DNA of 64,000 bases from Bacteroidota bacterium. GTDB taxonomy: Bacteria; Bacteroidota; Ignavibacteria; Ignavibacteriales; Ignavibacteriaceae. Numbering within the stretch: position 1 is the first letter of the stretch; each line of letters starts with the position of its first letter. Where the stretch lies: positions 310,001 through 374,000 of the forward strand of contig JAJYDC010000001.1 in assembly GCA_021777835.1 (NCBI GenBank). Reading direction: 5' to 3'. The translations under genes were made by a program, and so were the position numbers. Positions 27,513 through 36,061 of the stretch are shown here, piece by piece. The notes under the pieces were generated by a model. The model worked only from the letters and a program-made list of their open reading frames with translations, had not been told where the DNA came from and did not search any database.

Positions 27513-28493
27513 CTATCCTAACATCATTTTTGCATGAACCTCTTCCATAGTTGACTTTGCAGCTCTTTTGGCTTTGCTTTCGCCGTCATGAAGAATGTCT
27601 GTAACTTCACCTATTCGATTTTCATAATATTTTCGTTTTACAATAATCGGCTCTAAAAAGGTTGATATTTTACTCGCACAATTGAGCTTACAGTCAACAC
27701 ATCCTAAAGCACCTGAACGACAATTTTTATCTATTTCTTCAACCTTTGATGGATTAAATTTTCTATGATAAGAAAATACTAGGCAAATATCTGGATTACC
27801 AGGATCTCCTTTCCTAATTTTCTGCGGGTCAGTGACAGCCTTTCGTAATTTAGATTTTACCGTTTCCGCATCATCAGAAAGAAGTATTGTATTATTCAAA
27901 GATTTACTCATTTTTGCATTTCCGTCTAATCCGGATAATCGGGCGAATTTTGTAAGAAGAGGCTCCGGTTCGGGAAATACTTCACCATAGTTAGAGTTAA
28001 ACCTTCGCGCGATTTCTCTTGATATTTCTACATGAGGCACTTGATCCTCTCCAACTGGAACAACTTCCCCTTTATAAAGGAGAATATCTGCAGCCTGTAA
28101 TACCGGATAACCAAGATGACCATAAATTACATTTTCGATATTCAAATCTCTGATTTGATCTTTTAATGTTGGATTTCTTTCAAGTCGATTAACACTAATT
28201 AGCATTGAGAAAATTAAATTAAGTTCTGCATGTTCTTTAATTTGCGATTGACGAAACATTGGGCTATGCACTGGATCTAATCCGCAAGCTAACCAATCAA
28301 TCAGCATGTCAATTGAATCTTGATATATTTCTTTTGTGTCTAATTTTGTTGTCAATACGTGATAATCGGCTATTAAATGAAAACTTTCATAGTTTTGCTG
28401 AAGCTTAATCCAATTTTCTAACGCTCCAACATAATGCCCGATGTGAAGTTTGCCGGTTGGGCGCATTCCGCTAAGTATTCTTTTCTTTCTCAT
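27513..28493 (-). CDS. trpS: Tryptophan--tRNA ligase with a cysteine cluster
   Basis: A class I synthetase charging tRNA-Trp. It has the HIGH-type motif GKLHIGHYVGAL (about 14-25) and AKMSKSLNN with the KMSKS loop (194-198). Cysteines 237, 258, 265 and 268 form C-x20-C-x6-C-x2-C (with another Cys at 272), close to the iron-sulfur-binding pattern reported for Thermotoga maritima TrpRS. A cluster bound near the anticodon-recognition region is therefore plausible. Length is 326. It heads the scpA-scpB run. Confidence 0.96.
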   Translation of the reverse strand: MRKKRILSGMRPTGKLHIGHYVGALENWIKLQQNYESFHLIADYHVLTTKLDTKEIYQDSIDMLIDWLACGLDPVHSPMFRQSQIKEHAELNLIFSMLISVNRLERNPTLKDQIRDLNIENVIYGHLGYPVLQAADILLYKGEVVPVGEDQVPHVEISREIARRFNSNYGEVFPEPEPLLTKFARLSGLDGNAKMSKSLNNTILLSDDAETVKSKLRKAVTDPQKIRKGDPGNPDICLVFSYHRKFNPSKVEEIDKNCRSGALGCVDCKLNCASKISTFLEPIIVKRKYYENRIGEVTDILHDGESKAKRAAKSTMEEVHAKMMLG

Positions 28494-28567
28494 AATCTAA
28501 AATTTGATTTTTCGATGTTATATTAAATAAATTATAATAATGAGTAATTATTGGTAGAAATCTATCA

Positions 28568-29071
28568 TTATGAAAGATAAAGATATGGTTTCCAGTTTTC
28601 GTCCAGCTTACCTACAACATTTTTTATGAACATAATATGACTGGGCTTAAATGGTCTATTTAACAAAATCATATTCGCTTCTACTGGAGTTCTATCACCT
28701 TTTTTGTTATTGCAGAATGTACAGGCACATACTAAATTATCCCAGGAATCTGAACCGCCTTTTGATTTAGGGATAATGTGATCAATTGTTAAAGGTAAAT
28801 CACCTCTTCCGCAATATGAGCACTTATATTCATCTCTTCGCAAAATATTTTTTCTTGTAAGCACAACTCGCTTGTAGGGCAAAGTAATAAATTGACTGAG
28901 CCTAATTATACTAGGCCAAGGGAATGTTTTCGATACGCTTCTTAATTCTTTTCTTTTATCCTGAAGCACTAGTTCTGCTTTGCCAAGATAAATTAGAACG
29001 ATAGCTTTTTTTATGTTGCAAACGGTTAAAGGCTCGTAGCTTTGATTTAATATCAATACTTTTGCGTTCAA
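28568..29071 (-). CDS. HNH endonuclease family protein
   Basis: A 167-residue HNH nuclease of the type widespread as a chromosomal single gene in bacteria. The N-terminal LNQSYEPLTVCNIKKAIVLI precedes a zinc-finger HNH: Cys84-Cys87, Asp97-His98, Asn112 and Cys117-Cys120. The catalytic core is intact. The start is a TTG with only a weak upstream GGAAAG; a strong AGGAGG lies about 33 bases upstream without a usable in-frame ATG, so the exact start is unsure. Function is unknown; not necessarily mobile. Confidence 0.85.
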   Translation of the reverse strand: MNAKVLILNQSYEPLTVCNIKKAIVLIYLGKAELVLQDKRKELRSVSKTFPWPSIIRLSQFITLPYKRVVLTRKNILRRDEYKCSYCGRGDLPLTIDHIIPKSKGGSDSWDNLVCACTFCNNKKGDRTPVEANMILLNRPFKPSHIMFIKNVVGKLDENWKPYLYLS

Positions 29072-29110
29072 CTTTCCGTTTGTGCGTTTCGCCGGTTCGA
29101 AGTCAACCTC

Positions 29111-29302
29111 CTACCTTGTCTTATCCTGTTTTAAATATTTTAGCCTTAAAAAAATTCTAAACACTAATAGGACAATTGATATAACAAGAAAATAATTGTT
29201 AGCTTGTCGAGGGGCAATCCTCGTTAACATAATTATAATAAACAAAACTACAATTGCAAGCGAACCATAGTTAAACAAGTTGTATGTTCTTTTAGTAAAC
29301 GT
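29111..29302 (-). CDS. Possible small two-helix membrane protein with ACG start
   Basis: An open frame of 63 codons ends in TAG at 29111 and lies 39 bp upstream of the HNH gene on the same strand. It encodes two hydrophobic helices (about residues 14-28 and 37-50) and a basic Lys/Arg-rich tail. No ATG stands at the beginning: an in-frame TAA is followed directly by ACG, with GGAAGA seven bases before the ACG. A TTG at codon 9 is the alternative. It may start at ACG, be a decayed gene, or be chance; the membrane-protein-like composition favours a real gene. Confidence 0.4.
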   Translation of the reverse strand, partial: TFTKRTYNLFNYGSLAIVVLFIIIMLTRIAPRQANNYFLVISIVLLVFRIFLRLKYLKQDKTR

Positions 29303-29492
29303 TTATATATCTTCCTTTATTCTGGAAATTATAATTAAAAAATGATATTTAATGTGAAAATATAGCTAAATAGATGAGTATTTTCCAATGCTAAATGAGA
29401 AAATGTTGCTTTATCTCTCACGATTCTACAAACTATAAGAATTTCATTTGGATTTGGAATATTATTGGTATGATAAAATTTTATTAAGAGAC

Positions 29493-29524
29493 AAAAGGCT
29501 GCTGACATTTATTAGTAAGCAGCC
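29493..29524 (-). terminator. Terminator of the tRNA cluster
   Basis: Arms of 7 bp pair perfectly (GGCTGCT at 29497-29503 with AGCAGCC at 29518-29524) across 14 bases. On the minus strand the hairpin is followed by TTTTG. It lies 7 bp past the 3' end of tRNA-Glu. Confidence 0.7.
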
Positions 29525-29531
29525 ACCTATG

Positions 29532-29603
29532 TGACCCCAACGGGATTCGAACCCATATTACCGCCGTGAAAGGGCGATGTCCTAACCATTAGACGATGGG
29601 GCC
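29532..29603 (-). tRNA. tRNA-Glu (anticodon TTC)
   Basis: On the minus strand the acceptor GGCCCCA pairs with TGGGGTC (one G-T), the anticodon loop is CTTTCAC with anticodon TTC, and the T arm contains GGGTTCGAATCCC. CCA is not encoded. It is last of the four-tRNA transcript. Confidence 0.95.
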
Positions 29604-29618
29604 AGTAAAATATTTCTG

Positions 29619-29693
29619 GGTGAGCGATGGGGATTGAACCCATGACCCTCAGGGCCACAACCTGATACTCTAACCAACTGAGCTACGCTCACC
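29619..29693 (-). tRNA. tRNA-His (anticodon GTG)
   Basis: Acceptor GTGAGCG pairs with CGCTCAC. The extra G at the -1 position, typical of tRNA-His, faces a C discriminator and is encoded. The anticodon stem TCAGG/CCTGA encloses TTGTGGC, giving GTG. Confidence 0.95.
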
Positions 29694-29751
29694 ATGAACA
29701 ACTAAAAGTAAGAAATTCTAAAATCAAAATCTTACTTTCCATTTTCCTTCG

Positions 29752-29825
29752 TACGCCCGAGTGGATTCGAACCACTGACCTACAGCTTAGAAGGCTGTTG
29801 CTCTATCCAATTGAGCTACGGGCGC
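29752..29825 (-). tRNA. tRNA-Arg (anticodon TCT)
   Basis: Acceptor GCGCCCG pairs with CGGGCGT (one G-T). The anticodon stem ACAGC/GCTGT encloses CTTCTAA, giving TCT for AGA/AGG codons. The T arm contains GTGGTTCGAATCCAC. Confidence 0.95.
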
Positions 29826-29876
29826 AGATCAATTTATTATCAAAGAAAAATTTATCAATATTTTGTGGCTTCTTAG

Positions 29877-29952
29877 TCGGGGCGGTAGGATTCGAACCTA
29901 CGACCTCCTGCTCCCAAAGCAGGCGCGATGAACCGGGCTACGCTACGCCCCG
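29877..29952 (-). tRNA. tRNA-Pro (anticodon TGG)
   Basis: Acceptor CGGGGCG pairs with CGCCCCG. The anticodon stem CCTGC/GCAGG encloses TTTGGGA, giving TGG. It is first of the four-tRNA cluster and the second proline tRNA in the window. Confidence 0.95.
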
Positions 29953-30226
29953 AAGCTTTTATCTCTAAATAATATGAACTTATAAAATCACTTAATTACA
30001 ATTAAACACATAATCTAAAGAATGTATCTAAAAGTTAAGCAAAAAGAATAAGTTTTATTTTTGAGATTTCAAATATATCTTATTGCTAACATAAATACAA
30101 AAATTCATCATTTTTTTTCTAATTCCTTTTATCGTTCCAATAATTTATCATAATTGATATAATATTTCCATGTAAATAATTTCTTAAGTAAATTTCTACT
30201 TACTTATTCATAAAAAATTATTCTCA

Positions 30227-31450
30227 ATGGTTTTTCCGTTTTATATAGCTAAAAAATATATCTTTTCGAAAAAGAACTCTAGATTCATTTCGTTTATTTC
30301 TGGTTTCTCTATTACAGGCATTGCACTTGGAGTCGCAACCCTAATCATAGCCCTAAGCATTCTGGGCGGTTTCCAAACCACAATCACTAATAAGTTGATC
30401 GACTTTGACTCTCATATCCAAATTACATCCTATACAACTACTCTTCCTGATTATCATTCTGCTTTACCTAAAATAAAGATGATACTTTCGCCTTTTGCTA
30501 AATCGGTCAATCCTTTTATTTCAAAACTTGCTATTATAAGCAGCAAAGATTTTAAGGAAGGGGTAAGTATAAAAGGAATTAACCCTGAAGACTCTTGGTA
30601 TGGTATTAAGAGAGATATTGTAAGCGGTAGTTTCAATCTATCAAATTCGACAGGGGTATCTTCTATTATTATTGGGAAGAAACTTGCCGATAAATTATTT
30701 ATAAAAGTTGGTGACCAGATTACAGTTTTTGCCCTAAATAAGAACCAAATCCCCTCGCCGGAAAATTTACCAAATATTAAAAAATATGAAGTTACCGGCA
30801 TTTTTGAAAGCGGTATGTCTATCTACGATGACTTAAATGCGTATGTTAATATTAACTCAGCTCAAAATCTTTTTAACATTGGAGATAACATTACTGGGTA
30901 TGATATAAAGCTTAATAATATTTCGAAGATTGATAGTCTAACTTCTGTTTTGTCTGATAACCTTAGCTATCCATATGCGGTAAGGTCAATTTATCAAATA
31001 CATAGAAATATTTTTACCTGGATTGAGCTTCAAAAAAAACCAATCCCTATTATATTAGGGCTCATTATTCTGGTTGCTGTATTTAATATTATTGGTACTT
31101 TATTAATGATTGTTTTGGAAAGAACCAATGCTATAGGCGTGTTAAAATCATTGGGCGCAACTCAGAAGCAGATTATATCAATATTTATCGTGCAAGGTGT
31201 CTATTTTGCAATAACAGGAATTTTACTTGGTAATTTAATCGCTTTCGCGCTTACCTATTTGCAATATAGATTTAGAATAATAAGCATTCCTTCTTCAGTT
31301 TATTTTATGTCATCAATTCCAATTTCCATGTCAGCATACAATTTCTTTAGCGTTTCATTATTAACATTATTTCTTTGCTTGTCAGCTTCTTTTATTCCAA
31401 GTTTTATTGCATCAAGGATTCAACCGATTTCTTCATTAAGGTTTAGCTGA
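30227..31450 (+). CDS. ABC transporter permease, LolC/LolE family (first copy)
   Basis: An inner-membrane permease of the lipoprotein-releasing LolCDE system, extracting lipoproteins for the outer membrane. It has an N-terminal transmembrane helix (about 23-45), a large periplasmic MacB-like domain (about 50-255), and three C-terminal helices with the FtsX-type core VFNIIGTLLMIVLERT and GVLKSLGAT. Length (407) is normal. The stop and the next ATG overlap (TGATG). LolC versus LolE cannot be assigned from sequence alone. Confidence 0.88.
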   Translation: MVFPFYIAKKYIFSKKNSRFISFISGFSITGIALGVATLIIALSILGGFQTTITNKLIDFDSHIQITSYTTTLPDYHSALPKIKMILSPFAKSVNPFISKLAIISSKDFKEGVSIKGINPEDSWYGIKRDIVSGSFNLSNSTGVSSIIIGKKLADKLFIKVGDQITVFALNKNQIPSPENLPNIKKYEVTGIFESGMSIYDDLNAYVNINSAQNLFNIGDNITGYDIKLNNISKIDSLTSVLSDNLSYPYAVRSIYQIHRNIFTWIELQKKPIPIILGLIILVAVFNIIGTLLMIVLERTNAIGVLKSLGATQKQIISIFIVQGVYFAITGILLGNLIAFALTYLQYRFRIISIPSSVYFMSSIPISMSAYNFFSVSLLTLFLCLSASFIPSFIASRIQPISSLRFS

Positions 31451-32682
31451 TGAGTTACGAATCATACATATCTAAAAGATATCTGCTATCAAAGCATAAA
31501 ATTAATTTTATAACTATTATATCACTAATCTCTATCTTAGGAATTACAGTTGGGGTTGCAGCTTTAATTGTTGTTCTCTCCGTGTTTAATGGCTTTGGCA
31601 GCTTGGTTAAGTCTTTCTTAATGAATATGGATCCACATGTTCGAGTAGAAATAATTTCTCAGCAAGGATTTGCCAAACAGCAAGAAATCCCTACTGCTCT
31701 AAAGTCTATACCAGATGTAAAATATTATGCGCCTTTTGTCAGTGGAAAGGTACTTGCGTACAATGGTGGCAATACTCAGGTCGTAAACCTAAAAGGCATA
31801 AAACAGGGAAATGGAAATGAACTTTATCAAATTCGACCGAATATGCTTTTTGGTAAATACGATTTGTCTGATCAATACGGAATACCCCACATTATACTCG
31901 GATTAACCCTGGCTGATAGACTTGAGTCAGTCGTTGGTGATACAATTACCGTAATATCCCCTGTTGGAATAGAGCAAGCAATAACTCAACTTTCAATGCC
32001 GGTTACGCAAACTTTTGTGGTTAGCGGTATCTATAGCTCAAATAATAATGATTACGATGCTAATTTTATTTTTTGTAATCTTTCTACTGGTCAAGATCTT
32101 TTAGGCTATAATAATCATGTGCAGGGGTATGATGTTAGATTAAACAACATTTCCGAAGCTAATAAAGTAAAGTCCATTCTCAACTCTAAACTCAATTCTA
32201 AATATTTTAATGTTAACACTTGGTATGATTTTCATAAAGAATTGTACATAGTAATGAATATCGAAAGATGGACCGCTTATATCCTCCTCTGTTTAATTAT
32301 TGCTGTGGCAAGCTTCAATACACTTGGCTCATTGTCTATGTCTGTTATTGAAAAAAAACGTGATATTGGAATACTTCGCTCCATGGGATCAAGTGAAAAT
32401 TCTATAATGAAAATATTTATGTATGAGGGCTTACTAATAGGTGTTATAGGGACAATTTCTGGACTCTTATTGGGTTATCTGGTTTGTTATTTACAAATTC
32501 ATTACAATATTTATCCTCTGGATCCGACTCGATATAAGATTGATTCTCTACCTTTAAAAGTTAAATTCTCCGATTTCCTTTATGTATCAGGCGCATCTAT
32601 GGTACTTTCGTTTATTGCATCACTTATACCTGCAAAAAGAGCCGCTAAGGTTAATACTCTTGAAGCTATCAAATGGGAATAA
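31450..32682 (+). CDS. ABC transporter permease, LolC/LolE family (second copy)
   Basis: A second permease of the same FtsX/LolCE fold, so the transporter is a heterodimer as in LolCDE. The N-terminal helix has ITVGVAALIVVLSVFNGFGS, followed by a periplasmic domain and C-terminal helices with SFNTLGSLSMSVIEKKRDIG and GILRSMGSS. Length is 410. It starts within the stop of the first permease gene and is followed 25 bp later by the ATPase gene. Confidence 0.88.
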   Translation: MSYESYISKRYLLSKHKINFITIISLISILGITVGVAALIVVLSVFNGFGSLVKSFLMNMDPHVRVEIISQQGFAKQQEIPTALKSIPDVKYYAPFVSGKVLAYNGGNTQVVNLKGIKQGNGNELYQIRPNMLFGKYDLSDQYGIPHIILGLTLADRLESVVGDTITVISPVGIEQAITQLSMPVTQTFVVSGIYSSNNNDYDANFIFCNLSTGQDLLGYNNHVQGYDVRLNNISEANKVKSILNSKLNSKYFNVNTWYDFHKELYIVMNIERWTAYILLCLIIAVASFNTLGSLSMSVIEKKRDIGILRSMGSSENSIMKIFMYEGLLIGVIGTISGLLLGYLVCYLQIHYNIYPLDPTRYKIDSLPLKVKFSDFLYVSGASMVLSFIASLIPAKRAAKVNTLEAIKWE

Positions 32683-32707
32683 ATAATTAAAAAATAGAAG
32701 CTGAATA

Positions 32708-33397
32708 ATGAATAAAACAATAATTTTACATGCGGATAAACTTATAAAAACTTACCCGTCTAAAACAAAACAATTAAAAGTGCTTGACTCTGTTTCCTTG
32801 GATATTATGGGAAAGAATATTTCGGTCATTATTGGAGCATCAGGCGCGGGTAAAAGCACTTTGTTGCATTTGCTTGGTGGATTGGACCGACCGGATACCG
32901 GGAAAGTTCTTTTTGACAATGAAAATATATTTGATCACAATGACGACAAACTAGCTAGGTTCAGAAATAAAAATGTAGGTTTTGTTTTTCAGTTCCATCA
33001 CCTGCTCCCTGAATTTACTGCCCTTGAAAATGTTGCTATCCCGCAAATGATAAGCGGAATTTCTTATAATAGTGCGATTAAAAGAGCAAAAGAACTAATT
33101 TATTCTGTTGGACTGTCTAACCGGGAAAACCATAAACCTGCTGAACTCTCAGGCGGAGAGCAACAAAGGGTGGCTGTAGCTAGAGCCTTAGCGAATGATC
33201 CTGCAATTATTTTTGCAGATGAACCAACAGGAAATCTTGACTCGGTAAATAGCGAAATAATTAACCAAATTATCGTCGATTTGAGAGATAAACTAGGTAA
33301 GACTTTTATTATCGTAACTCATAACTCAGACTTAGTAAAATTAGCTGACGACGTATTTGAAATGAAAGATGGCAAATGTAAAAAGAGGACTTCTTAA
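32708..33397 (+). CDS. lolD: ABC transporter ATP-binding protein LolD
   Basis: The ATPase of the lipoprotein-releasing complex. It has Walker [17 protein letters not shown] (near residue 43), the Q-loop [12 protein letters not shown] typical of the LolD/MacB class, the signature [16 protein letters not shown], Walker [14 protein letters not shown], and H-loop His in VTHNSD. Length (229) is normal. Its stop overlaps the convergent pepA stop at a TTAA palindrome, leaving no room for a terminator between them. Confidence 0.93.
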   Translation: MNKTIILHADKLIKTYPSKTKQLKVLDSVSLDIMGKNISVIIGASGAGKSTLLHLLGGLDRPDTGKVLFDNENIFDHNDDKLARFRNKNVGFVFQFHHLLPEFTALENVAIPQMISGISYNSAIKRAKELIYSVGLSNRENHKPAELSGGEQQRVAVARALANDPAIIFADEPTGNLDSVNSEIINQIIVDLRDKLGKTFIIVTHNSDLVKLADDVFEMKDGKCKKRTS

Positions 33398-34896
33398 ATT
33401 TTACTTAAATACTCGAATAACAACCTAACACCAAACCCGGTCATATATTTCTTTGTATAATTATTATAATTGTTTGCAATTGCAGGACCTGCTATGTCTA
33501 TATGTGCCCAAGGTATTTTTTTCTCAACAAAATTTTCTAAAAACTTAGCTGCCGTTATTGCACCACCCCATCGACCACCTAAATTCTTTACATCTGCAAC
33601 TTCACTCTTGTTCAATATATTATAATCGTCCCACATTGGTAATCGCCATACTCTCTCGTGAGTGTCTATTCCTACTCGATATAATTCTTTAGCCAATTTA
33701 TCGTCTTTTGTAAAAAGTCCTGCAACAAATTCACCTAGCGCAACTACACATGCACCAGTTAAAGTCGCTAAATCAATTATTAAATCTGGTTTCAATTTGG
33801 ATGCATAAAAAAGACCGTCTGCTAATACCATCCTTCCTTCAGCATCAGTATTATCTACTTCAATACTTTTTCCGGACGATGTCACAACAATATCACCCGG
33901 TCTCATTGAATTTCCGGAAACCATATTTTCTGCCGCTGGAATTATCCCAACTAAATTAATATTAAGTTTTGCTTTGGACACAGCTAATATCGTTCCCGCT
34001 ACTACCGCGCCTCCGGACATATCGGCTTTCATCTCCCACATATTAGCCGCAGGCTTTATAGATATTCCTCCCGAGTCAAAAGTAATTCCTTTGCCCACCA
34101 GTACGACTTTCCTTTTAGCACTTTTACTTTTTGATATTCCCGAATATTCTATTATAATAAAACGAGGTGGATTCGCACTCCCTTTTCCTACTGCTAATAA
34201 CCCTCCCATATTTTTTTGACGAATATCGATCTCATTAAATACTTTTACTCTTGCCCCTGCTTTCTTTAATTCATCCGATATCCTTTTCCCAAATTTAACC
34301 GGCGTCAAATTATCTGAAGGCTCATTTTGTAAATCCTTAGCAAAATTTAAACCTGCTAAAATAATTTTAGCTCTGCTTATTGAACTATTTAGTTTCTTAG
34401 TATTTTCAGCATAGAAATTAACATTCAATACCTTTGGTGATTTTCTGTCTGACTTATATCCTCCAAATGAATAATTTCCTAAATAAACTCCTTCAACAAA
34501 TGATTGATAGTAATATTCCTCGCTGCTAAAATACTTTTTAAATGATTCATACTTCGGTATAAATATATGCAGGTTTTTAACCGACTCTTTATCTAATGTA
34601 GGAATAAATCCGGCTAAATAATTTCTAAAATAATCCGGTGAAAATGATTCATCTACCTTTACTTTTGATATTAGAACCTCGTCTGGTTTGCCATCGTATT
34701 TTTGAACTCTTATATCATTGCCGTTATCCGATAGAAAAGTCTTCTTTTGCATATCTGTTAATTTCACATTAAATACTTTTGCAAGGTTCTCTAAGGTGAC
34801 ATCAATTCTTTTTTCATTTATCAAATATCGTAATGATATAGAAAAGGGCTTGTACAGTATTTTATTTGTGCCGGATGAAATAGCTAACTTGAACAT
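33394..34896 (-). CDS. pepA: Leucyl aminopeptidase (M17 family)
   Basis: A cytoplasmic hexameric two-zinc aminopeptidase. The metal and catalytic motifs are VGKGITFDSGGISIKPA, MKADMSGGA and the M17 signature NTDAEGRMVLAD. The N-terminal regulatory domain (about 1-170) is poorly conserved as usual. Length (500) is normal. Convergent overlap with lolD is noted under that gene. It starts 13 bp after the DHH phosphoesterase stop. Confidence 0.94.
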   Translation of the reverse strand: MFKLAISSGTNKILYKPFSISLRYLINEKRIDVTLENLAKVFNVKLTDMQKKTFLSDNGNDIRVQKYDGKPDEVLISKVKVDESFSPDYFRNYLAGFIPTLDKESVKNLHIFIPKYESFKKYFSSEEYYYQSFVEGVYLGNYSFGGYKSDRKSPKVLNVNFYAENTKKLNSSISRAKIILAGLNFAKDLQNEPSDNLTPVKFGKRISDELKKAGARVKVFNEIDIRQKNMGGLLAVGKGSANPPRFIIIEYSGISKSKSAKRKVVLVGKGITFDSGGISIKPAANMWEMKADMSGGAVVAGTILAVSKAKLNINLVGIIPAAENMVSGNSMRPGDIVVTSSGKSIEVDNTDAEGRMVLADGLFYASKLKPDLIIDLATLTGACVVALGEFVAGLFTKDDKLAKELYRVGIDTHERVWRLPMWDDYNILNKSEVADVKNLGGRWGGAITAAKFLENFVEKKIPWAHIDIAGPAIANNYNNYTKKYMTGFGVRLLFEYLSKI

Positions 34897-34909
34897 TTTT
34901 TTACTTTTC

Positions 34910-35899
34910 CTATTTTTCTAAGTAGTTTTCTGTTTTTCCAAGAATACTGGGTATTAAATCTGTTAAACTTTGGTTAAAGAATCGGGCTCCTGCTGCATTA
35001 ATATGCCCTCCGCCGCCAAACTCCGCTGCCAATTTATTAACTGGTATTTTACCTTTTGATCTAAAACTAACTTTGAATCCCTCTTTTAATTCAATGAATA
35101 GCAGACCAATTATTACTCCTTCAATTGACAACGCGAAATTAACAAAATTTTCTGTGTCTGACTCAAACGCTCTAGTAATTTCAAAATCTTCTCGTTTAAT
35201 TACCATATAAGCGATTTGATCTTTATTTCCACAAAGTTGCAAAGAATTAAGTGTCCTGCCAAGAAGCATTATTTTGCTAAACTTACTTTGATCATAAAGT
35301 CGATCATATACTTCTTCAGGTTTTACATCTTGTTGCAATAATTTAGCTGCTATATTGTGAATTTCTGGTGTTGTCCTTTCAAATCTAAAAGAGCCTGTAT
35401 CTGTCATTATCGCCGCATATATAGGGTATGAAGTTTGATGATTAAGTCTAATAATATTTGTTTTCTCTATAAAATTGTAAAGAATATGTCCTGTCGCACT
35501 GTATTCAGGGTCCGTGAAGAAATAATCAACGAAACTCTCAGGGTCCTGATGATGATCGATGCAAATCTTCAATTTTGTTGAATTAATAAAACCTTCTTGC
35601 ATCTTTACGATTCTGTTTGAACGATTAAAATCTAATGCAACTAACACTTCAACTTCATTAAATAGTGAATCATGTCTCTCAGCATTGTAAATTTGAATCT
35701 TCTTATCCACATCAAGGAATTCAAGATTGTACGGAGTATCGCTGTGATTAATTATATATACTTTCTTCCCAAGCTCTTTCAAAATAAAATAAAACGCGAC
35801 TTCAGATCCTATTGCATCGGCATCTGGGTTAACATGGGTAGTAAGAAGAAAAGAGTCATGCTCAATTATTATTTTTCTCAGAAGGTCAAAATCAATCAT
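34910..35899 (-). CDS. nrnA: DHH-family phosphoesterase, NrnA-like (nanoRNase/PAP phosphatase)
   Basis: Degrades short oligoribonucleotides and, in the NrnA family, 3'-phosphoadenosine 5'-phosphate. The N-terminal DHH domain has LTTHVNPDADAIGSE and IDHHQDPES with metal-binding Asp/His. The C-terminal DHHA1 domain has GGGGHINAAGARF. Length (329) fits NrnA. Preceding an aminopeptidase on the same strand implies a shared transcript but not a shared pathway. Confidence 0.88.
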   Translation of the reverse strand: MIDFDLLRKIIIEHDSFLLTTHVNPDADAIGSEVAFYFILKELGKKVYIINHSDTPYNLEFLDVDKKIQIYNAERHDSLFNEVEVLVALDFNRSNRIVKMQEGFINSTKLKICIDHHQDPESFVDYFFTDPEYSATGHILYNFIEKTNIIRLNHQTSYPIYAAIMTDTGSFRFERTTPEIHNIAAKLLQQDVKPEEVYDRLYDQSKFSKIMLLGRTLNSLQLCGNKDQIAYMVIKREDFEITRAFESDTENFVNFALSIEGVIIGLLFIELKEGFKVSFRSKGKIPVNKLAAEFGGGGHINAAGARFFNQSLTDLIPSILGKTENYLEK

Positions 35900-36061
35900 A
35901 GTGTGTGAATATTATCTTTGACAAAATTACTGTTTGAATTTAAATAGTTAAAATATGAAAATATTCATTCGTATAAAATGTTATTGTCGGGAAATAAAGC
36001 CAGAATTCTGAAACGACTGCAAACTATTCTTTTTTTTAAGGACAATAGTTCGCTATTATTA

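Noticed and set aside
28568-29071. HNH gene as part of a defence or homing system
   Set aside because: It is the common stand-alone chromosomal HNH type; no intron, intein or defence neighbour is seen.
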